DNA of 64,000 bases, taken from Polaribacter sp. MED152 (GTDB lineage: Bacteria > Bacteroidota > Bacteroidia > Flavobacteriales > Flavobacteriaceae). The first letter of the stretch is position 1, and the number at the start of each line of letters is the position of its first letter. Positions 52,581 through 61,389 of this stretch are shown in pieces. Made by a program: the position numbers and the translations under genes. The DNA lies in NCBI RefSeq assembly GCF_000152945.2, contig NC_020830.1, forward strand, positions 1,994,501-2,058,500, in the 5' to 3' direction. The notes below the pieces were generated by a model. It searched no databases, was not told where the DNA came from, and saw only the letters and a list, made by a program, of their open reading frames with translations.

Positions 52581-54116
52581 ATGTCAAGAAAGTTAATATT
52601 TATTTCATTTGTTGTTTCTATTGGAGGCTTTTTGTTTGGCTTCGATGCTGGTATTATTTCTGGGGTTATGTCTTATGCAGGTCCAGAATTTAATTTAAAC
52701 GATATACAATCTGGTTGGGTTGTAAGTTCGCCTTCTTTTGCAGCCATGATTGCTATGCTTTTTTCAGGTAGATTAAGCGATATTTTTGGACGAAAAAAAA
52801 TCCTAATCCTTGTAGCCCTTCTTTATGCTGTTTCAGCACTTTTTTCTGCCATAGCTAATTCTTACGAAATGCTTTACATAGCTAGAATGATTGGTGGCTT
52901 AGCCTTTGGTGCAGCTCTAGTTTTAGCACCAATGTATATTGCAGAAGTTTCCACAGCTAAGAATAGAGGAAAACTTGTGGCAATTCAACAATTGAATATT
53001 GTACTTGGGTTTTTTGCTGCTTTTTTAAGTAACTATTTCTTTAACAAATACAATCAAGAAGTTTCTTTCTTAAATGATGCTACAGTTTGGAGGTACATGT
53101 TAGGGGTAGAGTTTTTGCCTGCTATCGTATATTTTTTAATCTTGTTTTTTGTACCAAAAAGTCCAAGGTGGTTATTTTTAAAGAATAAAGCAAAAGAGGC
53201 TAAAGATGTTTTAGTAAGTATTCATGGTAAGATTGTTGGTGAAATAGAGGTAAAGGCAATTCAAGAGAGCACGAATACATCAGAAAATGACAAAAAAATT
53301 AGTTTAAAAGAACTGCTCAAACCATCCCTTCGTTTTTTATTTCTAGTTGGTTTAACTGTTGGTATTTTACAACAAATTACAGGTATTAATGCAGTTTATT
53401 TTTATGCAACATCAATCTTTAAACAAACAGGTATAGGTACAGATGCTGCTTTTTCATCTGGAATTTTACTTAGTTCTGTAACTGTTGTTTTTACCATTAT
53501 TGCTATGTATTTAATCGATAAAATGGGTAGAAGGCCTTTATTATTAGTTGGTACATTAGGTATTGCCATTAGTTTATTGGTATGTGCATATGGTTTTAAA
53601 CAAGCTACATATCAACTCTCTAAAGAAAAAATTGAAGCCTTAAGTTTTAGTGGTTCAGAAAAACTACAAACAATAGCAAATAAACAATATGCTTTTGATG
53701 TTGATTTCAAAAATGACTTAAAATCAATTTTAGGCAATCAAACCTATGCTAAAAACGATGGCGAAATTTTAGAGGCTGCAATTACCATAAATGCAAACTT
53801 GGTTTTATTTGGTATACTTGGTTTTATAGCATGTTTTGCCTTTTCCTTAGGGCCTGTAATGTGGGTTTTATTATCAGAATTGTATCCATTAAAATATAGA
53901 GGATTAGCTATTGGAGTAATCGCATTTGTAAATTCTTTAATAAGCTCTTTGGTTCAACTTGTTTTTCCTTGGGAGCTGTCTAATTTGGGTAATGCCATGT
54001 CTTTTTTCTTGTTTGGTAGCATTGCTTTAATAGGCTTTTTTATCATGCTAAAAATAGTACCAGAAACCAAAGGAAAATCTTTAGAAGAAATTGAAAAGGA
54101 GTTTGTAAAAGGGTAA
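52581..54116 (+). CDS. sugar-porter-family MFS transporter
   Basis: 511 residues with 12 membrane helices. Sugar porter motifs are GRLSDIFGRKKIL (loop 2-3), PKSPRWLFLK (end of the N-half), GILQQITGINAVYFYA (helix 7), DKMGRRPLLLVG (loop 8-9), and PETKGKSLEEIE at the C-terminus. A roughly 60-residue hydrophilic loop lies between helices 9 and 10, as seen in many Bacteroidota homologues. It moves a hexose or pentose with protons, the sugar being unclear. It starts 12 bases after metG. Confidence 0.93.
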   Translation: MSRKLIFISFVVSIGGFLFGFDAGIISGVMSYAGPEFNLNDIQSGWVVSSPSFAAMIAMLFSGRLSDIFGRKKILILVALLYAVSALFSAIANSYEMLYIARMIGGLAFGAALVLAPMYIAEVSTAKNRGKLVAIQQLNIVLGFFAAFLSNYFFNKYNQEVSFLNDATVWRYMLGVEFLPAIVYFLILFFVPKSPRWLFLKNKAKEAKDVLVSIHGKIVGEIEVKAIQESTNTSENDKKISLKELLKPSLRFLFLVGLTVGILQQITGINAVYFYATSIFKQTGIGTDAAFSSGILLSSVTVVFTIIAMYLIDKMGRRPLLLVGTLGIAISLLVCAYGFKQATYQLSKEKIEALSFSGSEKLQTIANKQYAFDVDFKNDLKSILGNQTYAKNDGEILEAAITINANLVLFGILGFIACFAFSLGPVMWVLLSELYPLKYRGLAIGVIAFVNSLISSLVQLVFPWELSNLGNAMSFFLFGSIALIGFFIMLKIVPETKGKSLEEIEKEFVKG

Positions 54117-54139
54117 TTTTTTAGCTTAAGCAATTTTTT

Positions 54140-54155
54140 TTGGCATTGTTGTTGG
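54140..54155 (+). promoter_or_regulatory. sigma-54-like element before the first MG2 protein gene
   Basis: TTGGCATTGTTGTTGG fits TTGGCAN5-6TTGG, with the two G pairs at the correct 12-base spacing, but the -12 dinucleotide is GG rather than GC. ATG follows 45 bases after the -24 G pair, as at 17470. Confidence 0.3.
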
Positions 54156-54186
54156 TGTTTTTTCAATTCAAAAAAACCAACAAACT

Positions 54187-56544
54187 ATGAAAAAAACTAC
54201 TATTCTATTTCTTATTTTATGCTGCAGTTATACTTTTTCTCAAAATAAACTCAATGGAAAAGATCTTAAAAATGCTTACGATAAGTATACCAATTCTTAC
54301 CAAGAAGTTGTATTTGCACATTTAAATAAAGATAAATTAATTCAAGGTGAAGCTTTAGGTTTTACAGCTTACGTTTTACATAAACAATCTAAAAAGCCTT
54401 CTGAGTTAACCAAAAACTTATACTGTGTAATTGAAGATGAAAATAAAAATATTGTTAGGAAGAAGCTCTATAAAGTAGAAAACGGAATAGCTAATGGCAT
54501 TTTTAACATAGACAGTAAATTTAAGGGAGGGAATTACACCTTTAAGGCGTACACCAACTATATGTTAAACTTTACTGATCAACAAAATTATTATTCTTCT
54601 AATTTTCAAGTTCTAGATGTAACCTTAGATATAAATATTGCAAAAATTAATAGAAGTAAAAGTTTAGATGTACAGTTGCTTCCAGAAAGTGGGCATTATT
54701 TGCACAATACAAGCAATACAGTAGGTGTAGTGGTTAAAGATAGCTTGGGCTATGGAGTTGCTAATTTAAAAGGACAAATAATAACTAATGAGAATAAAAC
54801 CGTAAGTAGCTTTGCACTGAACCATTTAGGAATAGGTAGATTTTTATTTACACCAGACATTACAGAAAGCTATACAATAGTTTTAAAGGAGAAAAATAAA
54901 ATTATTTTAGAAAAGAGCTATAGGCCTAATGTAAAAATTAATGGTATAATTTTAAAAGTGGGTTACAATGGCGAAAATTGTATAGTTTCAGTAAAGACCA
55001 ATGCAGAAACACTACCTAAAATTACAAATAAGAAATTTGTACTTAGCATACATGATGGAAAACAATTAAACCATTTAGATATTGTTTTTAATGATAAGCC
55101 AGAGTTGACTAAAAAAATACCTTTTTCTTATATGGCAAAGGGTATAAATGTAATTACACTTTTATCGGATAAAAATATACCCATAGCAGAAAGACTTTTT
55201 TTTAATTATCACAATCTAAACATTTTAAAAAGTAAGGTTACCCTTGAGCAAAAACGAGATACTGCTAGTTCTATAAGCTTGAATTATAGCAAGTTTAGAG
55301 AAAGTCAATTTAATAATGTAAGCATATCAATTTTACCTTTACAAACTAAATCTTACAATAAAAACACCAATATTATATCTCAGACTCTTTTATTACCCTA
55401 TATAAAAGGGATTATTGAAAAAAGTGGTTATTATTTTAAAGAAATAAATAAAAAAACGAAATACGATTTAGATAATTTATTAATTACACAAGGATGGAGT
55501 AGCTACAATTGGAGCAATATCTTTAATAATAACAACATAAAACGTTTTAATTTTGAAAGAGGAATTTCTTTAAAAATTAATATTCCTAAAAAAGAAAAAG
55601 CTACGCGTTTTTACCTACACAATACATCACAAACAAGACCAGAAAGTTTTGAATTAAATAAAGGTGTTAAAACTTTTATTTATGATAATTTTTATCCAAA
55701 AGATAAAGAACCCATCTATTTTTCTAAAATAAATAAAAAGGGAGAAGCAAGCACAATTGGTTTATATGTACAATACTTTCCTAGTATTATCCCAACTTTA
55801 AATAAAGATGCAAATAGATTAAGACTAAAAAAGGAATACTTTACAATAGAAGAAGACACAGAAAATTTCTCTTACCTTAATCTAAACAGAACACAAATAC
55901 TAGACGAGATTGAAATAAAAACAAGTTTAGAGGATATGAGAAGAAACTCTATTAAAAACGCAACCAGAGGCGAAGTATTTTTTATAGAAGAAAGAGATAG
56001 AGAAACTACATTAGCAGACTATTTGAATGATATTCCTTATGTTTTTGCTGAAGAAGATTTTATAAAAAAAACATTTAGGTCTTTTAATAGAAATAATGGG
56101 GAGCCTTATACTATGGTTGTAGATGGAGTGGAAAAAAGACAGAGAGAATTGCATAATTTTTTATTAGATTATATAGACTTTATAGATATAGACCCATATA
56201 ATCGTTCTTATGGTGATATTATGAGCATGGGTGCAATAAAAATTACAACGCATCCAGAAAGATATAAAGCAACCATAAAACAAACCAAAAGCAAATTTAA
56301 TGTGCCTTTAGGTTTTACTGCATCTAAAACATTTTATAAACCTTTATACCCTACTTATAAAGATAGTTTTTTTAAAGAATTTGGAGTTATAGATTGGTTG
56401 CCCATTAATGAAATTGATTCAAATGGTAACTTGTCTTTTTCTTTCTGGAACAATCAACCCAATTCATATAAACTTTTTATTGAGGGGGTAACAGCAGATG
56501 GCGATTTTATCTTCGAAGAAAAAATTATTTCAATGATTAAATAA
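54187..56544 (+). CDS. exported MG2-domain protein with plug-like C-terminal domain, copy 1
   Basis: 785 residues. Signal peptide 1-18. An MG2-type macroglobulin-like sandwich is at about 38-130 (AHLNKDKLIQGEALGFTAYV, GNYTFKAYTNYMLNF). Further beta domains lie up to about 590, including LQLLPESGH-like VQLLPESGHYL and GVVVKDSLGYGVANLKG. A TonB-plug-like part is at about 595-692 (EPYTMVVDGVEKR, IDIDPYNRSYGDIMSMGAI). The large beta-barrel of a receptor is absent. Such proteins are common and poorly characterised in flavobacteria, possibly adhesins or receptor accessories. It is paralogous to the gene at 57572, with a histone-deacetylase-like gene between. Confidence 0.75.
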   Translation: MKKTTILFLILCCSYTFSQNKLNGKDLKNAYDKYTNSYQEVVFAHLNKDKLIQGEALGFTAYVLHKQSKKPSELTKNLYCVIEDENKNIVRKKLYKVENGIANGIFNIDSKFKGGNYTFKAYTNYMLNFTDQQNYYSSNFQVLDVTLDINIAKINRSKSLDVQLLPESGHYLHNTSNTVGVVVKDSLGYGVANLKGQIITNENKTVSSFALNHLGIGRFLFTPDITESYTIVLKEKNKIILEKSYRPNVKINGIILKVGYNGENCIVSVKTNAETLPKITNKKFVLSIHDGKQLNHLDIVFNDKPELTKKIPFSYMAKGINVITLLSDKNIPIAERLFFNYHNLNILKSKVTLEQKRDTASSISLNYSKFRESQFNNVSISILPLQTKSYNKNTNIISQTLLLPYIKGIIEKSGYYFKEINKKTKYDLDNLLITQGWSSYNWSNIFNNNNIKRFNFERGISLKINIPKKEKATRFYLHNTSQTRPESFELNKGVKTFIYDNFYPKDKEPIYFSKINKKGEASTIGLYVQYFPSIIPTLNKDANRLRLKKEYFTIEEDTENFSYLNLNRTQILDEIEIKTSLEDMRRNSIKNATRGEVFFIEERDRETTLADYLNDIPYVFAEEDFIKKTFRSFNRNNGEPYTMVVDGVEKRQRELHNFLLDYIDFIDIDPYNRSYGDIMSMGAIKITTHPERYKATIKQTKSKFNVPLGFTASKTFYKPLYPTYKDSFFKEFGVIDWLPINEIDSNGNLSFSFWNNQPNSYKLFIEGVTADGDFIFEEKIISMIK

Positions 56545-56596
56545 ATATTTAGTTTTTCTAAAATAGAATTTAGATGCAAAATTTCTAAATTTGTTT

Positions 56597-57499
56597 ATGC
56601 TAAAAATTGCACATCATCCTATTTATCATCATCCTTTAAAAGAAGGGCATCGTTTTCCGATGATAAAATACGATTTGCTGCCTGAGCAATTAATTTATGA
56701 AGGTACTTGTTCTTTAGAAAATTTTTTTGAACCAGAAATTCCTGATAATAAGCACTTTTTCACGGTTCATGAACCAGACTATTTTTTCGATTTACTAAAT
56801 ATTACTTTAGATCAAAAGGCAGCTAGAAAAATTGGTTTTCCTCTCTCTGAAGTTTTAATAGAAAGAGAAATGGTTATTGCAGATGGTACAATGAAAGCAT
56901 CTGAATTTGCGCTAAGAAATGGTATTGCAATGAATATTGCAGGAGGCACACATCATGCATTTTCAAATAGAGGAGAAGCGTTTTGCATGTTAAATGATCA
57001 AGCAATTGCAGCAAAATATCTTCAGCATAAAAATTTAGTCAAAAAAGTTTTAATAGTAGATTTAGATGTTCATCAAGGTAATGGAACTGCAGAAATATTT
57101 GCAAATGATAATTCTGTTTTTACCTTTTCTATGCATGGTAAAAGCAACTATCCTTTTATTAAAGAATCGTCAGATTTAGATATTGCTTTAGAAAACGATA
57201 CTAATGATGATGAGTTTTTATCAATCTTAAAGAAAACTCTTCCAAATTTAATTGAGTCAGAACAACCAGATTTTATTTATTATTTATGTGGTGTAGATGT
57301 TTTGGCTACAGATAAATTAGGAAAATTGGGGATGAGTTTAGAGGGCTGTAAAGAAAGAGATCGATTTGTTTTACAAACCTGTTTTGATACTAAAATACCA
57401 GTAATGTGTTCTATGGGAGGTGGGTATTCTAAAGATGTAAATATAGTTGTAGAGGCACACGCAAACACATTTCGGTTAGCACAAGAGATTTTTTATTAA
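56597..57499 (+). CDS. histone deacetylase family amidohydrolase
   Basis: 300 residues from the ATG at 56597; an in-frame TTG at 56591 is not needed. Zinc ligands are Asp157, His159 and Asp239. The charge relay is His119-His120 (GGTHHAF). Tyr277 in MGGGY completes the active site, and DVHQGNGTAEIF is the family mark. Bacterial members act on acetylated polyamines, acetylated proteins or acetoin-like compounds. It is probably cytoplasmic (no signal peptide). The gene is inserted between two MG2 paralogues. Confidence 0.92.
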   Translation: MLKIAHHPIYHHPLKEGHRFPMIKYDLLPEQLIYEGTCSLENFFEPEIPDNKHFFTVHEPDYFFDLLNITLDQKAARKIGFPLSEVLIEREMVIADGTMKASEFALRNGIAMNIAGGTHHAFSNRGEAFCMLNDQAIAAKYLQHKNLVKKVLIVDLDVHQGNGTAEIFANDNSVFTFSMHGKSNYPFIKESSDLDIALENDTNDDEFLSILKKTLPNLIESEQPDFIYYLCGVDVLATDKLGKLGMSLEGCKERDRFVLQTCFDTKIPVMCSMGGGYSKDVNIVVEAHANTFRLAQEIFY

Positions 57500-57520
57500 A
57501 AAGCATAATTTTATGTTAAT

Positions 57521-57536
57521 TTGGCATGATTTGTGT
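57521..57536 (+). promoter_or_regulatory. sigma-54-like element before the second MG2 protein gene
   Basis: TTGGCATGATTTGTGT: the -24 half matches TTGGCA, and G-T at the -12 position equals that at 17482-17483. The ATG at 57572 lies 49 bases after the -24 G pair. The match is imperfect. Confidence 0.3.
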
Positions 57537-57571
57537 TAATTTATTAAAAAATTATTTAAATCCTTCAAATT

Positions 57572-59947
57572 ATGAAAAGAACTACAAACCAACCACACAT
57601 CACATTAGCATTTTTAACCTTTTTCTTTACTACATTTTCAATATTTAGTCAGCAATCTTTTCAAGATTTAAATATTGAAGATGAATTTAAAAATTATACC
57701 CAACCTTATGAAGAGTTGATGTATGCACATTTAAATAAAACTAAATTTATTGTAGGAGAAAATATCGGGTACACAGTATATGCTTTTAACAAGAAAAATA
57801 AAATACTGTCTTCTGTTACCACTAATATTTACTGTGTTATTACAGATAAAAACAACAAGGTTGTGAAAGAACAAATGATAAAGGCTGAAGATGGCATTGC
57901 AAGTGGTTCTTTTGTTATAGATGATAAGCTATTTAAAGAAGGGAGTTATAATTTTAGGGCCTACACAAATTGGATGATGAACTTCTCATACCAAAACATA
58001 TTTTCGGAAAACTTTGAAGTTTTAGGTACAAATTCAAATCAAAATAAATCAAAATTAAATAGTTTTAAAAATATAGATTTACAGGTTTTACCAGAAAGTG
58101 GTCACCTTTTAGGGGGTTTAATTAATACAGTAGGTATAATTGCAAAAGACTCTTTAGGCTTTGGCTTATCTAATGTAGAAGGTAAAATTTTAAATAGTGA
58201 AAATGAAGAAATCACCAATTTTAAATTAAATGATTTAGGTATTGGTCGTGCTTCATTTATTCCTAAAAATCTTGAAGTTTATAAAGCTGTTATTAATTAT
58301 AATGGAACAAAACAAACCATATTATTAAAAAATAAAGTGGAACCTAAAGGAGTTATTTTAAAGGTTACTTCGAATAATGATTATGCACTATTATCTATAG
58401 TTGCCAATGAAAATACAAGAGAATTTATTAAAAACAACAATTACAAACTTGTGTTACATGATGGTAAAAATATAGAAACAATACCTGTAAATTTTAACGA
58501 TAAACTTACGCATACATTAAAAATTCCATTAGAAGAAATATCAAAAGGGGTTAATATTTTTACGCTGTTTAACGAAGAAAACATTCCAGTATCAGAAAGG
58601 CTATTTTTTAATTTTAAAGGGTTAAACCTTAAAGAGAGCAAATTGGTTTCTTCGAATACAAAAAATGGAAAAACAACTGTAAATTTTCAATTTAACAATT
58701 CAAAAATCATTAATAACAATAATGTTAGTGTTTCTGTTTTACCAAAAGGTACAAAATCATACAGAAAGAATACGAATATGATTTCTCAAATTCTTCTAGA
58801 ACCTTATGTAAATGGTTTTATAGAAAATGCCAATTATTATTTTTCGGATATGAACCTAAAAAAACAATTAGAGTTAGATAATTTATTACTTACCCAAGGA
58901 TGGAGCAGTTACGATTGGCTAAATATCTATAACAATAAACAAAAAATCAATTATACTTTTGATGAGGGAATTGCCATAAAATTTAATGTACCAGCAGAAA
59001 AGAAAGAAAGTAAATTTTTAATTCATCCGTTAAAAGAAAACGAACCTCAATTAATTTCCTTTAATGAGAAAGTATCCTCTTTTACAGCTAGCAAATACTT
59101 TCCAGAAGATGATGAAAAACTTTATTTATCTAAAATAAATAGAAATGGTAAGGCTGTTAAAACACCTGTTTATGCGCAGTTTTCACCTAATCAAATACCA
59201 GATTTAAAAGCTAAACTTCCCTTTTTAAAAGCTAAACCTAACTATTATAGTTATGAGAATTTAGTAGATATTAATAGTTTTATTAAATTAAACAATACAG
59301 AAGTTTTAAGTGAAATAGAAATAAAGGCGAAAACAGAAAGAGATAGAATAGAAAGAATAAAAAATACAGCTTTTGGTAAGGTAAAATTTTTAAATGATAA
59401 CGACAGAGTAAGTACTTTGGCTACATATTTAAATGCTCAAGCAGGAATTGCTGCTATAGACGATCATAGAAATTCAACATTCCGTGTTTACTCCAGATCT
59501 GCAGATGGTGTACCTTCAATATTTATAAATGATTTTTTTACTAACGATTATTCTATATATTATAATTATTTTCTAGATAATGTAGAGTATGTAGAAATAA
59601 ACCCACTTGGAATTGGACCTATGCAATTAGGAACTGGAGGAACAATCAAGATTTATGAAAATTATAAAAAGTTTAAGAATTATAGACCTACTTTGTCTAA
59701 AATAGATTTTCCTGTAACATTCTCGAAATCAAAACAGTTTTACATACCAAAATATGCTAACTCTAATAATAATTTCTTTAAAAGTTATGGGGTTTTGGAT
59801 TGGTTGCCAAAAAATAAAATCAATGAATCTGGTAATTTAAATTTATCTTTTAATAGTAATAATGTTAAAGAAGTAGTTTTATATATAGAAGGTATCACAG
59901 AAAGCGGAGATTTTATTTTAGAAGAGAAAGTAATAAAAACAGAGTAA
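57572..59947 (+). CDS. exported MG2-domain protein with plug-like C-terminal domain, copy 2
   Basis: 791 residues, paralogue of the 54187 gene along its full length. Signal peptide about 1-26 (ends FSIFSQ). MG2 domain at about 45-140 (YAHLNKTKFIVGENIGYTVY, GSYNFRAYTNWMMNFS). Central beta domains include LQVLPESGHLLGG and LLTQGWSSYDWLNIYNNK; the paralogue has the same ITQGWSSYNWSNIF. The C-terminal plug-like part is at about 603-700. Both lack a barrel. Similarity block by block (LFFNFKGLN, LTQGWSSY, FSKINR) shows duplication. Function unknown; a surface or receptor-accessory role is inferred. Confidence 0.75.
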   Translation: MKRTTNQPHITLAFLTFFFTTFSIFSQQSFQDLNIEDEFKNYTQPYEELMYAHLNKTKFIVGENIGYTVYAFNKKNKILSSVTTNIYCVITDKNNKVVKEQMIKAEDGIASGSFVIDDKLFKEGSYNFRAYTNWMMNFSYQNIFSENFEVLGTNSNQNKSKLNSFKNIDLQVLPESGHLLGGLINTVGIIAKDSLGFGLSNVEGKILNSENEEITNFKLNDLGIGRASFIPKNLEVYKAVINYNGTKQTILLKNKVEPKGVILKVTSNNDYALLSIVANENTREFIKNNNYKLVLHDGKNIETIPVNFNDKLTHTLKIPLEEISKGVNIFTLFNEENIPVSERLFFNFKGLNLKESKLVSSNTKNGKTTVNFQFNNSKIINNNNVSVSVLPKGTKSYRKNTNMISQILLEPYVNGFIENANYYFSDMNLKKQLELDNLLLTQGWSSYDWLNIYNNKQKINYTFDEGIAIKFNVPAEKKESKFLIHPLKENEPQLISFNEKVSSFTASKYFPEDDEKLYLSKINRNGKAVKTPVYAQFSPNQIPDLKAKLPFLKAKPNYYSYENLVDINSFIKLNNTEVLSEIEIKAKTERDRIERIKNTAFGKVKFLNDNDRVSTLATYLNAQAGIAAIDDHRNSTFRVYSRSADGVPSIFINDFFTNDYSIYYNYFLDNVEYVEINPLGIGPMQLGTGGTIKIYENYKKFKNYRPTLSKIDFPVTFSKSKQFYIPKYANSNNNFFKSYGVLDWLPKNKINESGNLNLSFNSNNVKEVVLYIEGITESGDFILEEKVIKTE

Positions 59948-59973
59948 CAAATAATTAACCTATTTTTTACAAC

Positions 59974-60027
59974 AGCACCTTTATTTAACCAATGTAAATG
60001 GCTAAATTTAAAGGTGCTTTTGCTTTT
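59974..60027 (+). terminator. intrinsic terminator after the second MG2 protein gene
   Basis: AGCACCTTT (59974-59982) pairs with AAAGGTGCT (60010-60018), enclosing TTTAACCA/TGGCTAAA. A T-rich tail follows. The rest of the 214-base gap to the next gene shows nothing else. Confidence 0.75.
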
Positions 60028-60161
60028 ATAATATTTTAAAGGTTGTTTTTTAAGTTTGTGATGGTTTTTCATCATAATCTAAATGAAGTAACTTTTATTC
60101 TATTTGAGTTAACAAAACACTAGCAATTAGCGTTACTTTGTTTCAAATTAAAAAATCAATT

Positions 60162-60620
60162 ATGAAAAAACTTTTAACATTGATGTTAACCATACTATTA
60201 TTTTCTTGTGGTGCATCTAAAAATGTAAGAACTCAGCAGAAGGTTATAAAAGGAAATTGGGTATTAACAGATATAGTTTATAGTAAAACTGGAGACTATA
60301 AAGTTGTTCTTTTTAATGATGCAAATAAAGAATGTTTAGAGGGCAGTACTTGGAAATTTGTACCAAACAACAATACTGGTACTTACACCATTTCTGACCC
60401 AAACTGTATTGAAGGAGAAAGAGAGTTTGTTTTTGTAATCCAAGAAACAGATGTAAACACGGGTTATTATGATTTTCTTTTAAAACCCAAAAACAATGAA
60501 AATAATATAGGTTTTCGTTTAGACTTAATGCAATTAACCGAAAATACCATGGTTTGGCAACAAAATATTATGGTAAATGGATCTCCGTTTTTAATTAAAA
60601 TGAACTTTACAAAACAATAA
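60162..60620 (+). CDS. lipocalin-like lipoprotein
   Basis: 152 residues. Start at the ATG at 60162: MKKLLTLMLTILLFSCGASK has the lipobox L-F-S-C16. An upstream in-frame TTG at 60138 is not needed. The rest fits the lipocalin-like pattern of Bacteroidota lipoproteins: VIKGNWVLTDIVYSKTGDY, SCTWKF-like EGSTWKFVPNNNTGTY, and NTMVWQQNIMVNGSPFLIKM. Likely outer-membrane anchored, ligand unknown. The OmpA-family gene follows three bases later, so the two form an operon. Confidence 0.82.
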   Translation: MKKLLTLMLTILLFSCGASKNVRTQQKVIKGNWVLTDIVYSKTGDYKVVLFNDANKECLEGSTWKFVPNNNTGTYTISDPNCIEGEREFVFVIQETDVNTGYYDFLLKPKNNENNIGFRLDLMQLTENTMVWQQNIMVNGSPFLIKMNFTKQ

Positions 60621-60623
60621 AAC

Positions 60624-61328
60624 ATGAAAAATCTTACAAAAAAAATATATACAGTAGCATTAGCATTATCAGTAGCTTTTACTTTTTCTAGTTGTGAAGC
60701 AACTAAAAATGCAAATAATAAACAAAAAGGTGCAGCAATTGGTGCAGCTGGTGGTGCCATTCTTGGAGCCATTATTGGTAACAATGTAGGTAGTGGAAAA
60801 AACAGTGAGCTAGGAGCTGTAATTGGTGGTGTTATTGGTGGTGGAGCAGGTGTGCTTATTGGTAAGCGAATGGATGAACAGGCTAAGAAAATTGAAACTG
60901 AAGTTCCTGGTGCAAAAGTAGAAAGGGTAGACGATGGTATTGTAGTAACTTTTGATGAGAATAGTGGTGTTTATTTTGATACAAATAAATCTAACATCAA
61001 TACAAAATCTCAGCAAACCTTAGATAGATTGGCAAAAGTGTTTTTAGAATTTCCAGATACTAAGATTTTAGTTGTTGGTCATACAGATAACACAGGTAAT
61101 GCAGACTATAATTTAACGCTATCCGAAAAAAGAGCGAAATCTGTAACCAATTATTTAATTAGTGATGGTATTGCTAGCCCAAGGTTTCAAACACTTTGGT
61201 ATGGTGAAGCACAACCAAAATATGATAATTCAACTGCAGAAGGTAGAGCAAAAAATAGACGTGTAAACGTTGCTATTGTACCTAATGAAAAAATGAAAAA
61301 TGAAGCAATTAAAGATGCTCAAAATTAG
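60624..61328 (+). CDS. OmpA-family lipoprotein with glycine zipper
   Basis: 234 residues. Lipobox F-S-S-C24. The glycine-zipper segment (about 36-80, GAAIGAAGGAILGAIIGNNVG and GAVIGGVIGGGAGVLIG) can insert into membranes. The C-terminal OmpA peptidoglycan-binding domain (about 115-220) has VYFDTNKSNINTKSQQTLDRL, GHTDNTGNADYNLTLSEKRA and EGRAKNRRVNVAI, with the Asp and Arg that bind diaminopimelate. It tethers the outer membrane to peptidoglycan. It lies three bases after the lipocalin-like gene and before a long terminator. Confidence 0.94.
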   Translation: MKNLTKKIYTVALALSVAFTFSSCEATKNANNKQKGAAIGAAGGAILGAIIGNNVGSGKNSELGAVIGGVIGGGAGVLIGKRMDEQAKKIETEVPGAKVERVDDGIVVTFDENSGVYFDTNKSNINTKSQQTLDRLAKVFLEFPDTKILVVGHTDNTGNADYNLTLSEKRAKSVTNYLISDGIASPRFQTLWYGEAQPKYDNSTAEGRAKNRRVNVAIVPNEKMKNEAIKDAQN

Positions 61329-61337
61329 TAATAAGAT

Positions 61338-61389
61338 ATTATTTGAATAAAAAAAGCCGCATTTAGCGGCTTTTTTTTATTCAAATAAT
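61338..61389. terminator. long bidirectional terminator palindrome
   Basis: ATTATTTGAATA plus A7 plus GCCGC (61338-61360) pairs with GCGGC plus T8 plus ATTCAAATAAT (61366-61389) around ATTTA, 23 paired bases with one bulge. It ends OmpA transcription on the plus strand and DUF2807 transcription on the minus strand. The right arm contains the last codons (Phe-Glu-stop) of the DUF2807 gene. Confidence 0.9.

Noticed and set aside
56586..56593. TAAATTTG -7 box before the histone-deacetylase-like gene
   Set aside because: It ends four bases before the ATG, so transcription would start after the start codon. The conserved N-terminus requires that start codon, hence it is probably a chance match.
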